DNA of 64,000 bases from Thauera sp. 2A1. GTDB lineage: Bacteria > Pseudomonadota > Gammaproteobacteria > Burkholderiales > Rhodocyclaceae. Of this stretch, positions 1 through 10,215 are shown piece after piece (the stretch's first letter is position 1; each line of letters opens with the position of its first letter). The stretch spans positions 108,733-172,732 of the forward strand of contig NZ_SSXV01000008.1 in the NCBI RefSeq assembly GCF_009469595.2, in the 5' to 3' direction. A program made the position numbers and the translations under genes. The notes under the pieces were generated by a model. That model searched no databases. It was given only the letters and a program-made list of their open reading frames with translations, and was not told the DNA's origin.

Positions 1-2
1 GC

Positions 3-323
3 CGCAGCCGCCGCAAAACACCCATCGTCGGGCACACGACCTGCGGCAGCGAGCGCGAGGACAAGAAGCTCTGGCATCAGCGCTGGCGCACCCGTGAGCG
101 CACGGCGCTGACCAGCGCGTCGCCCGAAGCCCTGAGCGCCCATCTGCCCCTGCTGGAAAACCAGGCCAGCAGCGTCTGGTCGATGGGCAAGGATGGCCGC
201 TCCTACTGGCCCGTCAAGCGCCAGGCCGCCACGGCGGATCGCATCGCCAATCACAAGGGACGCAACCCGCAAGAACGCGCCTCCCTGAAAAAGCGCCTGC
301 TGCGCAAGTGGATGAGCAAATGA
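3..323 (+). CDS. Hypothetical protein, 5' end outside window
   Basis: An open frame runs in from the window edge and stops at a TGA at 321-323, giving 106 visible residues. The product is strongly basic and rich in Arg/Lys, with many Trp (for example KKLWHQRWRTRERTALTS and LLRKWMSK at the end). I recognise no catalytic motif. It resembles small hypothetical proteins often carried beside plasmid and Tn3-transposon genes, but that is memory, not a search. Its stop overlaps the ATG of the next gene (ATGA), so the genes from here to tnpR appear translationally coupled. Without the upstream part the true start cannot be placed. Confidence 0.6.
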   Translation, partial: RSRRKTPIVGHTTCGSEREDKKLWHQRWRTRERTALTSASPEALSAHLPLLENQASSVWSMGKDGRSYWPVKRQAATADRIANHKGRNPQERASLKKRLLRKWMSK

Positions 324-820
324 AGCTCTCCTTCCATCAGCACATTGCGCTGTTCTGGATGATCGGTGCTCCGGGCGTCTTCGCGCCCGTGATCGAGAAC
401 GCCAAGCGGCCCGATGCCGGCGCCGTCATGGCGTGGGGTGTCGCGATCGTGGCGGTGATGATCCTCTTCACCCCTTTGCTGCTGCGCTGTCCACCATTCC
501 GGCGCTGGTATGGCCGGACGGATGCGCTGTCGGAGCGGCAGCGCCAGGCGCTTGCCGAGCGCGGCCTGCGCCGCTACTACCAGACCGCTTTCGATGACGG
601 CTACGTGCCCCGCGTGATGCCCTACGTGTGGCGCATCATCTGGACGGTCGGCGGGTTGATGGCTGTGACCGCCGTACTGCCTACCAACACCGGACGGCCA
701 GCCTTCGATGCCTTGGTGGTCTTCTCGACCTGGTATCCGATAGGCGTGATGCTGCTGGTTTTCGCGTCGAGGCCCCTTGGCCGGTTGATTCGCCAAAGAG
801 CACAGGAGCGGCGGAAATGA
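320..820 (+). CDS. Hypothetical integral membrane protein
   Basis: A 166-residue protein with about four hydrophobic segments: one near the N-terminus (IALFWMIGAPGVF), one from GAVMAWGVAIVAVMILF, one at RIIWTVGGLMAVTAVL and one at STWYPIGVMLLVFAS. A basic, Arg-rich loop separates the second and third. I chose ATG 320 because it overlaps the previous stop as ATGA; a GTG at 308 in the same frame would add four residues. No enzymatic motif is visible. The neighbours (transposon resolvase downstream, no spacing) suggest transposon or plasmid cargo of unknown role. Confidence 0.6.
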   Translation: MKLSFHQHIALFWMIGAPGVFAPVIENAKRPDAGAVMAWGVAIVAVMILFTPLLLRCPPFRRWYGRTDALSERQRQALAERGLRRYYQTAFDDGYVPRVMPYVWRIIWTVGGLMAVTAVLPTNTGRPAFDALVVFSTWYPIGVMLLVFASRPLGRLIRQRAQERRK

Positions 821-1188
821 GCACGTCAACCATCGAGGCGCTGGCCAGCGCCTGGGCAAGGATTGCCGAGGAAGCGGAATTCCCCGCTGACTACGAGGGG
901 ACTGCCACACCACAAGCGCATCGGGCTAGCGAAGCTATTCAGGAGCAGATTCGGGAGCGCATCGTCGCCACCAACGACATGCGGCTGTTCAGCCTGCTGC
1001 ACCTGCTGGGTCAGGCGTCGCTGCGCATGGAGCAAGCGCTGTGGCCGGAGGATTACGAGCGGATGACGCGCGAGGTTGAGGAAGCCCTGCGGCAAGCCAC
1101 CGACGCCAACGCCAGATCGTACACCCACGAAGAAGTGATGCAGGCGATGCAGGAACGCATCGACCGGGCGCGAGACAAGCCATGTTGA
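817..1188 (+). CDS. Hypothetical small protein upstream of tnpR
   Basis: A 123-residue, mostly helical and acidic protein that starts at an ATGA overlap with the preceding membrane-protein gene and overlaps tnpR by 7 bases at its end. It contains no cysteine-based or nucleotide-binding motif that I recognise. Its helical C-terminal part (EEVMQAMQERIDRARDK) and its position would fit a small partner or antitoxin-like protein, but nothing proves this. The four-gene overlapping string with tnpR suggests one transcript within a Tn3-family element. Confidence 0.55.
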   Translation: MSTSTIEALASAWARIAEEAEFPADYEGTATPQAHRASEAIQEQIRERIVATNDMRLFSLLHLLGQASLRMEQALWPEDYERMTREVEEALRQATDANARSYTHEEVMQAMQERIDRARDKPC

Positions 1189-1739
1189 TTGGCTATGCGC
1201 GCGTCTCGACGCAGGATCAGAACCTGGAGCTGCAACGCGAAGCCTTGAGCAAGGCCGGATGTAAAAAGGTCTTCGAGGACAAGGTGAGTGGCACGCGGGC
1301 AGACCGGCCTGGCTTGGCCAAGACGCTCGAAATGCTGCGCGAAGGCGATACTTTGGTCGTCTGGAAGCTCGACCGGCTGGGCCGGTCGGTCAAGCAACTG
1401 GTCGATCTGGTCGGCGATCTGCACAAGCACGGTGTCCAGTTCAGGAGCCTCACCGACTCCATCGACACCGGCACACCATCCGGGCGGTTCTTCTTCCACG
1501 TCATGGCGAGCCTTGCCGAAATGGAGCGCGAGCTGACCGTCGAGCGCACCCGCGCCGGGCTGGAAGTCGCCAAGCAGCTCGGCCGCAAAGGCGGCCGCAA
1601 GCCGAAGATGACCGACAGCAAGATCGAGTCGGCCAAGAAGCTGCTGGCCAGCGGGGTGCCGCCCAAGGACGTGGCCAAGAACCTCGGCGTGTCCATTCCG
1701 ACGCTGTACCGCTGGGTGCCAGCCTCCACGCACGCTTAG
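1182..1739 (+). CDS. tnpR: Tn3-family resolvase TnpR (serine recombinase)
   Basis: A 185-residue serine recombinase that resolves transposon cointegrates. The N-terminal catalytic domain begins MLIGYARVSTQDQNLELQ, with the nucleophile at Ser9. The conserved stretches VVWKLDRLGRS and the E-helix region EMERELTVERTRAGL follow, and the protein ends in a helix-turn-helix of about 40 residues (DVAKNLGVSIPTLYRW). Length is normal for the family. The last codons run into a 38-bp terminal inverted repeat, so the gene sits at the very edge of its transposon. No matching Tn21-type tnpA is present in the window; the nearest transposase belongs to IS1071. Whether tnpA lies upstream of base 1 or is lost cannot be seen. 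Confidence 0.9.
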   Translation: MLIGYARVSTQDQNLELQREALSKAGCKKVFEDKVSGTRADRPGLAKTLEMLREGDTLVVWKLDRLGRSVKQLVDLVGDLHKHGVQFRSLTDSIDTGTPSGRFFFHVMASLAEMERELTVERTRAGLEVAKQLGRKGGRKPKMTDSKIESAKKLLASGVPPKDVAKNLGVSIPTLYRWVPASTHA

Positions 1740-1772
1740 CGTGCTTTATTTTCCGTTTTCTGAGACGACCCC
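1735..1772. repeat. 38-bp Tn21-type terminal inverted repeat
   Basis: Read on the minus strand this begins GGGGTCGTCTCAGAAAACGG and ends CACGCTAAG, matching my memory of the Tn21 terminal repeat over all 38 bases. It overlaps the end of tnpR, with the outer GGGG edge at 1772, so the element body lies to the left. Confidence 0.85.
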
Positions 1773-1812
1773 AATAGACGACTGCACAACAGCCTTCAAA
1801 CCGCGTTGTCTG

Positions 1813-1837
1813 GTGCAGTCGTCTTCTGAAAATGACA
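1813..1837. repeat. 25-bp Tn402/Tn5053-type terminal repeat
   Basis: On the minus strand the sequence starts TGTCATTTTCAGAAGACGAC and continues TGCAC, the terminal repeat of Tn402/Tn5053-family elements (mercury transposons, class 1 integrons). A further GACTGCAC motif lies nearby at about 1780. The internal part of the element is absent: IS1071 begins 22 bases beyond. This is a stranded end only. Confidence 0.75.
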
Positions 1838-1859
1838 TTATCTTGGCCGGGTCGTTATT

Positions 1860-1969
1860 GGGGTCTCCTCGTTTTCAGTGCAATAAGTGACGGTACGAAA
1901 AGCTAGCACTGGCGCGGAGGTGGTGTTGGTAGATCGTTGATTTCATTGACTTTCCTGTTCACTTTCAAA
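1860..1969. repeat. IS1071 copy A left inverted repeat, about 110 bp
   Basis: Matches the right end 4954-5063 in inverted orientation with only a few differences over roughly 110 bases, the unusually long repeat typical of IS1071. Confidence 0.85.
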
Positions 1970-2002
1970 TCTGCGATTCGTGGCGTCAAACCGTGGTCGG
2001 TT

Positions 2003-4918
2003 TCATCCATTGGTGCCAGTTATCGATGCATTTGGCCGCGAAGGCAGGATTTGGTCAGCATAGCGGTCAACCGGGAAGCGAAACACACCCCGCAAGTTGA
2101 TGCTCTCCAGCCTGGTGGGCGCAATCTTCCCGATCAGTTCCGGTGGAATGACCTGGCGGCGGTTCGACCAGCGATCCAGGACCGCCTGCATCTGTGAGGT
2201 ATTCCACGCCATCACGATGTTGGCCATCAGGCTCAACGCATCGGCCACAGCCTGCATTTCATCGACACGTTTGGCCTGCGCCGGGCTGATCCGGCCGGTA
2301 TAAATGGCGCGCTTGAGGGCGTTAACAGCCTCGCCCCGATTGAGCACCCGGCGCAACTCGTTCCTGAAAGCGTCCTTGACAAAGTAGTCAGCCAAAAACG
2401 CCGTACGCAGCAACCGCCCCAATTGCACGCCAGCCTCATAGATTGGATCGCCCTGGGCGGCAGAACCGAACCGCGCAAGAGCTGCCACCGCACTGGCATG
2501 TCCGCTCATGACCGAGGCTGCCAGGTGCACCAGACTATCCCAATGCTTTTCGATCAAAGCGACGTCGACATTGGCTTCGCACACCGCAGCGATTTCTGCG
2601 GGCACTTTGGTGCCGCGTGGCACAAAGAGGTGGCGCTGTTTGAGTTCCTTCAACCGCGGGCAAAGATCAAAACCAAGCAAACGGGCATGTGACATGGCAA
2701 AGTCGGTGTAGCCATGGGTATCCACAGCAAGCTGGCTGGTCTCCAGCTTTTCTTGGCGGATGACACCTTCAATGGCCACGCCCGCCTGGCGCTCATTGAG
2801 CACAAAGGGCTGCGCATGGAAGATGCCCCACCGGTCTTTTACATGGGAGTAGATTCCAATGGAAGGTGTGTTGCGCCGAGGATCAAGCCGGGCTTGCCAC
2901 ACCCGTTTGGTGGTCTCCATGCTCATCATGTCAGAAGATGCCAAATCGGACCGCCCCCAGGTGGCGGCAATCGGGTGTCGCTGCATGAATTCCAGCACAG
3001 CCTGGCAGGCCTGGCTCAGACGCCGTTCGTCCCGCGCCCAGCGCATGGCCTGGCGAATGCTGGTGGCAGACAATTGCGGAATCATGCGCGCGCATTCGAC
3101 CGCAGTCAGACTGGTGCCGTGGGCCATGATGCCGGCATAGACCATCAGCAGCTCGTCGGTAGAGCGCGGCTCACGTCCGAGCATGATCCAGCTAAAGCGC
3201 ACCTGGGCGTCAACGGCCAGAATCACTTCCGGCAATTGAACCTCACCGATGCGGTGATCCAAAGCCGCGCGCAGCTTGGTCACTTCTGGGTCTTCGTCCT
3301 CTGCGGGCAATGGCGACAAATGGAGTTCATCATCCACGCGCAGTACGCCACTGCGGGCTGCAGCGGCCACCGCATCGACACCGGCAGTTACTCTGGCCAG
3401 CAAAGGCTTCAAGAAAGTGGCAGCCTTGCTGGGTAACGATAGACGGGCATAGTGTTTCTTGGACTCTGCCTGCCAACGCTCGTCCGTGAAGAACAAGCGC
3501 GCACGACCCCGAAAGCTCAGGCTGTGCTCAATCCAGACCGAGCCATTGCGCACCGCGCGGCGCAGGGCAAACAGGGTGGCCACCTCCAACGCCTGAAACG
3601 CCCGTTCCCGGTCTGGGCTGGAGATCGAAACCTGCCAGATCATTCCCAGACTTGGTGCCACCACTTCAACTGGCAGCTTTCTGGATCCTTTGAGATATAA
3701 AGCTTGCAGCTTGGCAAGGTACTCGATGGCAGGATGCTCGCCGGTGGCCTGCCAGGGCAGCTTTGCAATGGCGACGAGCAACGACCGCACGGGGCGAATT
3801 CCATCAATCAATCCCTCGCGGACCAGGGAGGCCCTGCTCGGTGGTTTGCGTTTCTGGGTTTCGGTGATCAAGGCTTCAAGACGGGCACGCAACTCAGCAT
3901 CTGGCACCGCACCTTGCGCGCTCAAGGCAACAAGTTCGCCGAGCAGCGTTTTGTACATTGCGGCCCAATTGACGGTAGCGGGGACATCGGCGGCAGCCTG
4001 ACGCCACAGATCGGCGATCCGGCGCTGCACCATAAGGATCAACTGGTCTGTGGTGGTGAACAGGCAATACCGAAGAAAGCATGCGACCTCCACGGTGCGC
4101 GCTGGCTCTTTGATCTTGGCTCCGGCTGAGGGCGGCCTGGAGACAAGTCGGCGCGCGTAGCGGCGCAAGATGAGATCGGGGATGTCTGCCAGGTGCTTAT
4201 GAACGTCCAGCGTGTAAAGCAGGTCGATGCGCTCCAGTACCTCGCTGATTTGGCGGGTTGAGTGTTTCGCCGGTGCAGCCCATAGCCAACTCTGCTGGGT
4301 TTGTCCATCTGGGCGCAGCTCTGAAACTGAGGCTCGCCAGCGATCAAGTGTTGCTGGATCAACGCTGGCGGCGATGGCGGTGCCTGTTTCAACTTCAAGC
4401 TGGGCAAGTGCCGCCGCAATCAGTGTCCGAATTGCCCGCTCGTGCACGATCACCAGCTTGTTCTTGTACAGCCATTGACGCGCCCGCACGAGTAGCTGAT
4501 CGCGGTCGGCGCAGCGCGCCACTTCGTCGCGCAGTTCACGTACCAGTGAGCGGCGCTGGTGCTCGCTCATCCACTGGAATCCAAGGACCGTGCAGGCTAC
4601 TTGTTGGTGATCGAATAGCGTGCGCCCGCGTTCATACATGGCTCTCAGCGAGGCGACTTCTGGTGCTGCAATGCCAAGCTCGTTGCCAAGGTGGCGCCAC
4701 AAGGCTACTGGAATTACCCGAAAGGCACCGAGCAAACGCCCACTCATGCGCAGGAAACCAATATGGAGCGCCAGACCAAGCTTGTGGGAATCACCTCGGC
4801 GTGCATTGATTGCGTCGCGCTCGGCACCATCGAAGGTGAAAAATGCCTTCATCTCGAAGTCGCTGATATCGCGGGGGAGCCCACGCATCCCCAAAAACGT
4901 TGTGTGCCAACCCTGCAT
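2003..4918 (-). CDS. tnpA: IS1071 transposase TnpA (Tn3 family)
   Basis: A 971-residue Tn3-family DDE transposase from ATG 4918 (a TTG at 4930 would add four residues). The N-terminal part holds the DUF4158-like DNA-binding region. The C-terminal catalytic part contains the first Asp in QLAVDTHGYTDFAMSH, the second Asp in GFDLCPRLKELKQR, and a Glu-containing helix further on (NRGEAVNALKRAIYTG). Length matches the known IS1071 transposase. It transposes by replicative cointegrate formation; because IS1071 has no resolvase, cointegrates must be resolved by host recombination, which favours long-lived composite structures. Confidence 0.95.
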   Translation of the reverse strand: MQGWHTTFLGMRGLPRDISDFEMKAFFTFDGAERDAINARRGDSHKLGLALHIGFLRMSGRLLGAFRVIPVALWRHLGNELGIAAPEVASLRAMYERGRTLFDHQQVACTVLGFQWMSEHQRRSLVRELRDEVARCADRDQLLVRARQWLYKNKLVIVHERAIRTLIAAALAQLEVETGTAIAASVDPATLDRWRASVSELRPDGQTQQSWLWAAPAKHSTRQISEVLERIDLLYTLDVHKHLADIPDLILRRYARRLVSRPPSAGAKIKEPARTVEVACFLRYCLFTTTDQLILMVQRRIADLWRQAAADVPATVNWAAMYKTLLGELVALSAQGAVPDAELRARLEALITETQKRKPPSRASLVREGLIDGIRPVRSLLVAIAKLPWQATGEHPAIEYLAKLQALYLKGSRKLPVEVVAPSLGMIWQVSISSPDRERAFQALEVATLFALRRAVRNGSVWIEHSLSFRGRARLFFTDERWQAESKKHYARLSLPSKAATFLKPLLARVTAGVDAVAAAARSGVLRVDDELHLSPLPAEDEDPEVTKLRAALDHRIGEVQLPEVILAVDAQVRFSWIMLGREPRSTDELLMVYAGIMAHGTSLTAVECARMIPQLSATSIRQAMRWARDERRLSQACQAVLEFMQRHPIAATWGRSDLASSDMMSMETTKRVWQARLDPRRNTPSIGIYSHVKDRWGIFHAQPFVLNERQAGVAIEGVIRQEKLETSQLAVDTHGYTDFAMSHARLLGFDLCPRLKELKQRHLFVPRGTKVPAEIAAVCEANVDVALIEKHWDSLVHLAASVMSGHASAVAALARFGSAAQGDPIYEAGVQLGRLLRTAFLADYFVKDAFRNELRRVLNRGEAVNALKRAIYTGRISPAQAKRVDEMQAVADALSLMANIVMAWNTSQMQAVLDRWSNRRQVIPPELIGKIAPTRLESINLRGVFRFPVDRYADQILPSRPNASITGTNG

Positions 4919-4953
4919 CGTGAACCTCAAAAGTGGGAGGCCACCATACCCGT

Positions 4954-5063
4954 TTACAAAGCGAACAGGAAAGTCAATGAAATCAACGGTCTACCCAGAC
5001 CACCCCCGCGCCAGTGCTAGCTTTGCGTACCGTCACTTATTGCACTGAAAACGAGGAGACCCC
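4954..5063. repeat. IS1071 copy A right inverted repeat, about 110 bp
   Basis: Inverted counterpart of 1860-1969; it ends in GAGGAGACCCC at the junction with the truncated isocitrate-lyase-family gene. Confidence 0.85.
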
Positions 5064-5737
5064 AAAGATCCGAGTTGGGGCACGGTGAGAGGTGAACCTG
5101 TCAGGCCCATGACCACGGTGAGGGGGGCATTGATCTCCCGGACGAGCGCTTCGATGGTCTTGGGGTCGGAAGCCCCCGGCACAAAGAGGCAATCCGCACC
5201 CGCCTCTCGGTACGCATTGCATCGCTCGACGGCCTCTGCAAAAACATTGCTCGCACCAGTCAGGTAGACATCGGATCGGGCCGTCAGAACAAAAGGAACT
5301 CCCGACGCGTCCGCGGCGCGTCTTGCTGCCCGAACGCGCGCGACAGCGTGCTCTCTGTCGAACAGGGCTTGCGCAGGATTGCCGCTGTAGTCCTCGATGT
5401 TCGCGCCCACCACACCAGCACGAATCGCAGCCGCGATGGTTTCTCCAACCTCTTCAGGGCTCGCACCGTAGCCCGACTGGAGATCGGCGGAGACAGGAAG
5501 TGGACTTGCCGCAGCAATGGACCCCACGCGATCCAGCATGGTCTCCCTGCTCACAGCAGCTTCTTGATCAGGGAATCCCAGCGAGAAAGCCACGCCTGCA
5601 CTCGTAGTGGCGATAGCGGGAAAGCCGCAGGACGCGAGCATCAGCGCACTACCAACGTCCCAAGCGTTGGGCATCAGAAAGATGGCCTCGGCAGTGTGCA
5701 ATTGCTGGAACCGTAGACCCCGTTGGATTTGGCTCAT
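5064..5737 (-). pseudogene. Isocitrate lyase/PEP mutase family protein, 3' truncated by IS1071
   Basis: From ATG 5737 the protein begins MSQIQRGLRFQQLH and shows family features: PNAWDVGSALML, then ATTSAGVAFSLGFPD, the metal-site region PVSADLQSGYGASPEEV, and the NIEDYSG strand. Such proteins are class II TIM-barrel lyases acting on 2-methylisocitrate-like or phosphonopyruvate-type substrates; the substrate here is unknown. About 225 native residues remain before IS1071 cuts the frame at 5064, and translation would run into the IS and stop near 5033. Relatives are usually about 250-290 residues, so the C-terminus is lost. It marks the chromosomal-type DNA captured by the left IS copy. Confidence 0.8.
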
Positions 5738-6222
5738 TATGGCCATCCTAGTCGCCGAAGTTGGTGGCGGGTACTTCAGTCGGTATCGTGCGTATGGGCA
5801 ATCTCGCCCAGACACCGCATCAACTTGTCGTAAAGCGTGCGCCCTGTTGTCGGGGGAGGTATGCCACACACCCATGTACTTCCTGCCGTTTTTGCGATTT
5901 GGTAGAGCGCCTCACTTTTCGACCATAACCAGCGCATGCACAGATTCGTCGGTGTCGAAAAACGGCTCACGTTGCTTGCGTGGTTGCTTTAGGCAGCGCG
6001 TTCGAATCTCCTCGGGACGATTCAAGACAGGTTTACCGGGCAAACGCTCCGCAACTCCTATGTGGCCGTGTCAACCGCGCGTTGTTCCGGATCTGTTCAC
6101 CTACTCGCCAAAACGGAGTAGATAGCTACCCCCAGATTCTGAGAGTGAAGTGGTGCAAGGCGATGTCTTCAACAAAGACGATTTGTACGAGGCATTAAGC
6201 AAGCACAGAGTGGGAATAGCGA
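5738..6222. other. Intergenic stretch between ICL-like gene and glnS
   Basis: A 485-base region without a convincing gene. The best minus-strand frame (5776-5970, starting MSRFSTPTNLCMRWLW) has no recognisable motif or good ribosome site and is left uncalled. Both flanking genes run on the minus strand, so promoter sequence for the ICL-like gene should lie just right of 5737. GC content looks lower here than in glnS. Confidence 0.4.
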
Positions 6223-8082
<1,860 letters not shown>

Positions 8083-8151
8083 GCAGTCATTCTAAGGAGA
8101 GGCGGAAGCTCCAAGATAATCAAGGTCTAACCCACAACAGGTGTCACGCGC

Positions 8152-9003
8152 TTGAACCAAAGCACTCCCTTGCCGAACGCCTCTCTGCTGAACCAGCTGT
8201 TACGGTTCACCCCCACGGCGCGCATGTTTTTCTCGGGAAATCTCTGTACCCTGACGCAGGGATCCGAGGCTGACGGCCTCAAGCAGGGGACGATGCACCT
8301 GCTGAGTCGCGGCGAGCTGCAACTGACGCGCAAGGGCTTTGCGCCGCTGAACGTGCGGGCGCCCAGCGTGCTGTTGCTTCCCCGCGCGTTGGAGCACTGG
8401 GTTCAGGGCTCAGGGCCGCAGGGGGTGGACCTGATGTGCGCCACCCTCAGTGAATTGGCGCCGCCGCTGGACATGATCTTGCCGGACGTCACGGTGATTG
8501 ACTTGACCGCCACGTCATCGCTGCAGCGACCGGTAGAGCTGCTGTTCGAGGAGGCCGAGGCACGTGCTTTTGGTTATCGGGCAGCGATCGACCGCCTGCT
8601 GCAATACACCTTCGTGGTGCTTGTGCGTCACCTGATTGATCGGCAACTGCTGTCCGGCGGTGTGCTGGAGGCCATGGTCGACAGCCGTCTGGGTGTGGTG
8701 CTGTCCATGCTGCACGAATCGCCAGAGCACGACTGGACGCTTGACAGCATGGCGGAGCTGGCGCACCTGTCCCGGTCTGCCTTTGCCCTGCGCTTTGTCC
8801 AGGTGGTGGGCATACCGCCGTTGACCTACTTGACCCACTGGCGCATGGCGGTTGCCCGCAACCTACTCGCGCAAGGGCAGGCAGTGAAGGCGGTGGCCTC
8901 TCAGGTGGGCTACGGTAATGCCACCGCATTCGCGCGAGCGTTTCAACGGGCCTCGGGGCAATCGCCCAGCGCTTGGCAGATGGAGCATCTGAGTCAGCCG
9001 TAG
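8152..9003 (+). CDS. AraC-family regulator, RclR-like
   Basis: A 283-residue regulator with an N-terminal Cupin_6-type sensing domain (about residues 10-190) and a C-terminal double helix-turn-helix (DWTLDSMAELAHLSRSAFAL, then AVKAVASQVGYGNATAFARA). The start is TTG 8152; the next in-frame ATG, at residue 25, would cut the sensing domain. Compared from memory with E. coli RclR, the HOCl sensor, Cys32 (GNLCTL) aligns with RclR Cys21 and Cys96 (VDLMCATL) with RclR Cys89, the two redox-active cysteines. Position at the head of a long same-strand redox gene string suggests it activates that string under hypochlorous acid or similar oxidants. The assignment to RclR function is inference. Confidence 0.8.
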   Translation: MNQSTPLPNASLLNQLLRFTPTARMFFSGNLCTLTQGSEADGLKQGTMHLLSRGELQLTRKGFAPLNVRAPSVLLLPRALEHWVQGSGPQGVDLMCATLSELAPPLDMILPDVTVIDLTATSSLQRPVELLFEEAEARAFGYRAAIDRLLQYTFVVLVRHLIDRQLLSGGVLEAMVDSRLGVVLSMLHESPEHDWTLDSMAELAHLSRSAFALRFVQVVGIPPLTYLTHWRMAVARNLLAQGQAVKAVASQVGYGNATAFARAFQRASGQSPSAWQMEHLSQP

Positions 9004-9127
9004 GTCCATCGCGCCCTGGTTCTGGACGATCGGTGGCGTGATGCGGACGCCGAATGCCGTTGTGCTGTGCCGAACGGACCCGACTTCAGGTTCAATGCCT
9101 TGAGGCAGAACTTTGAAGGAGATCACG

Positions 9128-9637
9128 ATGAACCCGAGCGAAAAAGCAGTCCTGGCCGGCGGTTGTTTCTGGGGCATGCAGGACCTGGTGCGCAAGCTGC
9201 CTGGCGTGTTGCGCACCCGTGTGGGCTACAGCGGCGGCGATGTGCCCAACGCCACCTACCGCAACCACGGCACCCACGCCGAGGCGTTGGAGGTGGAGTT
9301 CGACCCCACGCAGACGAGCTTTCGCGACCTGCTGGAGTTCTTCTTCCAGATCCACGATCCGAGCACCCCGGGGCGCCAGGGCAATGACCGCGGCAGTTCC
9401 TACCGGTCGGCCATTTTCTACACCTCGGACGAGCAGCTGGCCACGGCGCAGCAGACCATTGCCGATGTGAATGCCTCGGGTTTGTGGCCGGGCAAGGTGG
9501 TCACCGAGCTCGCGCCCGCGGGGCCGTTCTGGGAGGCCGAGCCCGAGCATCAGGACTACCTGGTCAAGCACCCCAACGGCTACACCTGCCACTACCCCCG
9601 TGCGGGCTGGAAGCTGCCGCGACGCGAGATCGGCTGA
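9128..9637 (+). CDS. msrA: Peptide methionine (S)-S-oxide reductase MsrA
   Basis: A 169-residue MsrA with the catalytic motif [10 protein letters not shown] near the N-terminus, the conserved GYSGG segment, the [11 protein letters not shown] strand, the RSAIFY segment and the typical [12 protein letters not shown] ending. It reduces methionine-S-sulfoxide in proteins or free methionine. ATG 9128 is preferred over 9113 because AAGGAG lies 6-7 bases upstream. It follows the RclR-like regulator and leads a redox gene string in one direction. The C-terminus lacks an obvious pair of recycling cysteines (only the Cys of YTCHY), so the recycling mode is uncertain. Confidence 0.95.
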   Translation: MNPSEKAVLAGGCFWGMQDLVRKLPGVLRTRVGYSGGDVPNATYRNHGTHAEALEVEFDPTQTSFRDLLEFFFQIHDPSTPGRQGNDRGSSYRSAIFYTSDEQLATAQQTIADVNASGLWPGKVVTELAPAGPFWEAEPEHQDYLVKHPNGYTCHYPRAGWKLPRREIG

Positions 9638-9722
9638 CGGCCAACGCTCAAGAACGGTGGGGGTCGGCGCGCCAGTGGGCGGGCCGACCCGGTGTGTCTG
9701 TTTTTTTCCTGAGGAGATGGTG

Positions 9723-10211
9723 ATGCAATCCCGGTGCATTCAACAGGCGCCCGAGCTGCGGGTGCCGTGGTGGATCGACGGCGAAGGGCGCAGCATGGCA
9801 CCGCTGAAGCTGTCCGATCTGGGCGACGGGTTCAAAGTGATCTTCTGCTTCCAGCACTGGTGTCCGGGCTGCCACAGCCATGGCTTTCCGACCCTGCAGA
9901 AGCTGATCAAGGCGTTGGGCGATCGCGGCTTCGCGTTTGCCGCGGTGCAGACCGTGTTCGAGGGCGCCGAGTCCAACACCTTCGAGCGCCTGCGCGAGAC
10001 GCAGTTGCGCTACGGCTTGAACATTCCGTTCGGACACGACCCTGCGATCGGACGCGCGTCGTCGCTCATGGCGGACTACGGGACGCGCGGCACGCCGTGG
10101 TTTTTGGTGATCGATCCGCTGGACGAGGTGCTCTACAGCGACTTCGAGCTCGACGAGCGGCAGCTGATCGGGGCGTTCGGCGCTTCGAACGATGGTCTCA
10201 AGGCGGCCTGA
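9723..10211 (+). CDS. Thioredoxin-fold protein with CPGC motif
   Basis: A 162-residue soluble thioredoxin/peroxiredoxin-like protein. The active-site-like motif is FCFQHWCPGCHSHGFP, followed by a cis-Pro strand TRGTPWFLVIDP. No signal peptide, so it should act in the cytoplasm as a thiol-disulfide reductant or peroxidase. ATG 9723 has GGAG about 7 bases upstream; an ATG at 9717 is too close to it. It is a paralogue of the N-terminal half of the MsrB fusion 1.6 kb downstream: both share VIFCFQ/IFCFQ, CPGCH, AAVQTVFE and RGTPWF/GGTPWF. It may recycle MsrA. Confidence 0.8.
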   Translation: MQSRCIQQAPELRVPWWIDGEGRSMAPLKLSDLGDGFKVIFCFQHWCPGCHSHGFPTLQKLIKALGDRGFAFAAVQTVFEGAESNTFERLRETQLRYGLNIPFGHDPAIGRASSLMADYGTRGTPWFLVIDPLDEVLYSDFELDERQLIGAFGASNDGLKAA

Positions 10212-10215
10212 AGTC

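Larger units (their letters stand above)
1860..5063 (-). mobile_element. IS1071: IS1071 copy A (Tn3-like insertion sequence)
   Basis: The element is 3204 bp, bounded by long inverted repeats starting GGGGTCTCCTCGTTTTCAGT, and carries only a Tn3-family tnpA with no resolvase, exactly the IS1071 plan. The right boundary interrupts an isocitrate-lyase/PEP-mutase gene. The 5-base flanks (TTATT and AAAGA) do not match each other. Confidence 0.95.

Noticed and set aside
1..1739. Mercury operon at the Tn21-type end
   Set aside because: The genes upstream of tnpR are not mer genes; only the terminal repeat is Tn21-like.
5880..6010. tRNA-like fragments (GGTAGAGCGCCTCA and GTTCGAATCTCCTC)
   Set aside because: They cannot be folded into one cloverleaf: there is no acceptor stem and the spacing is wrong.
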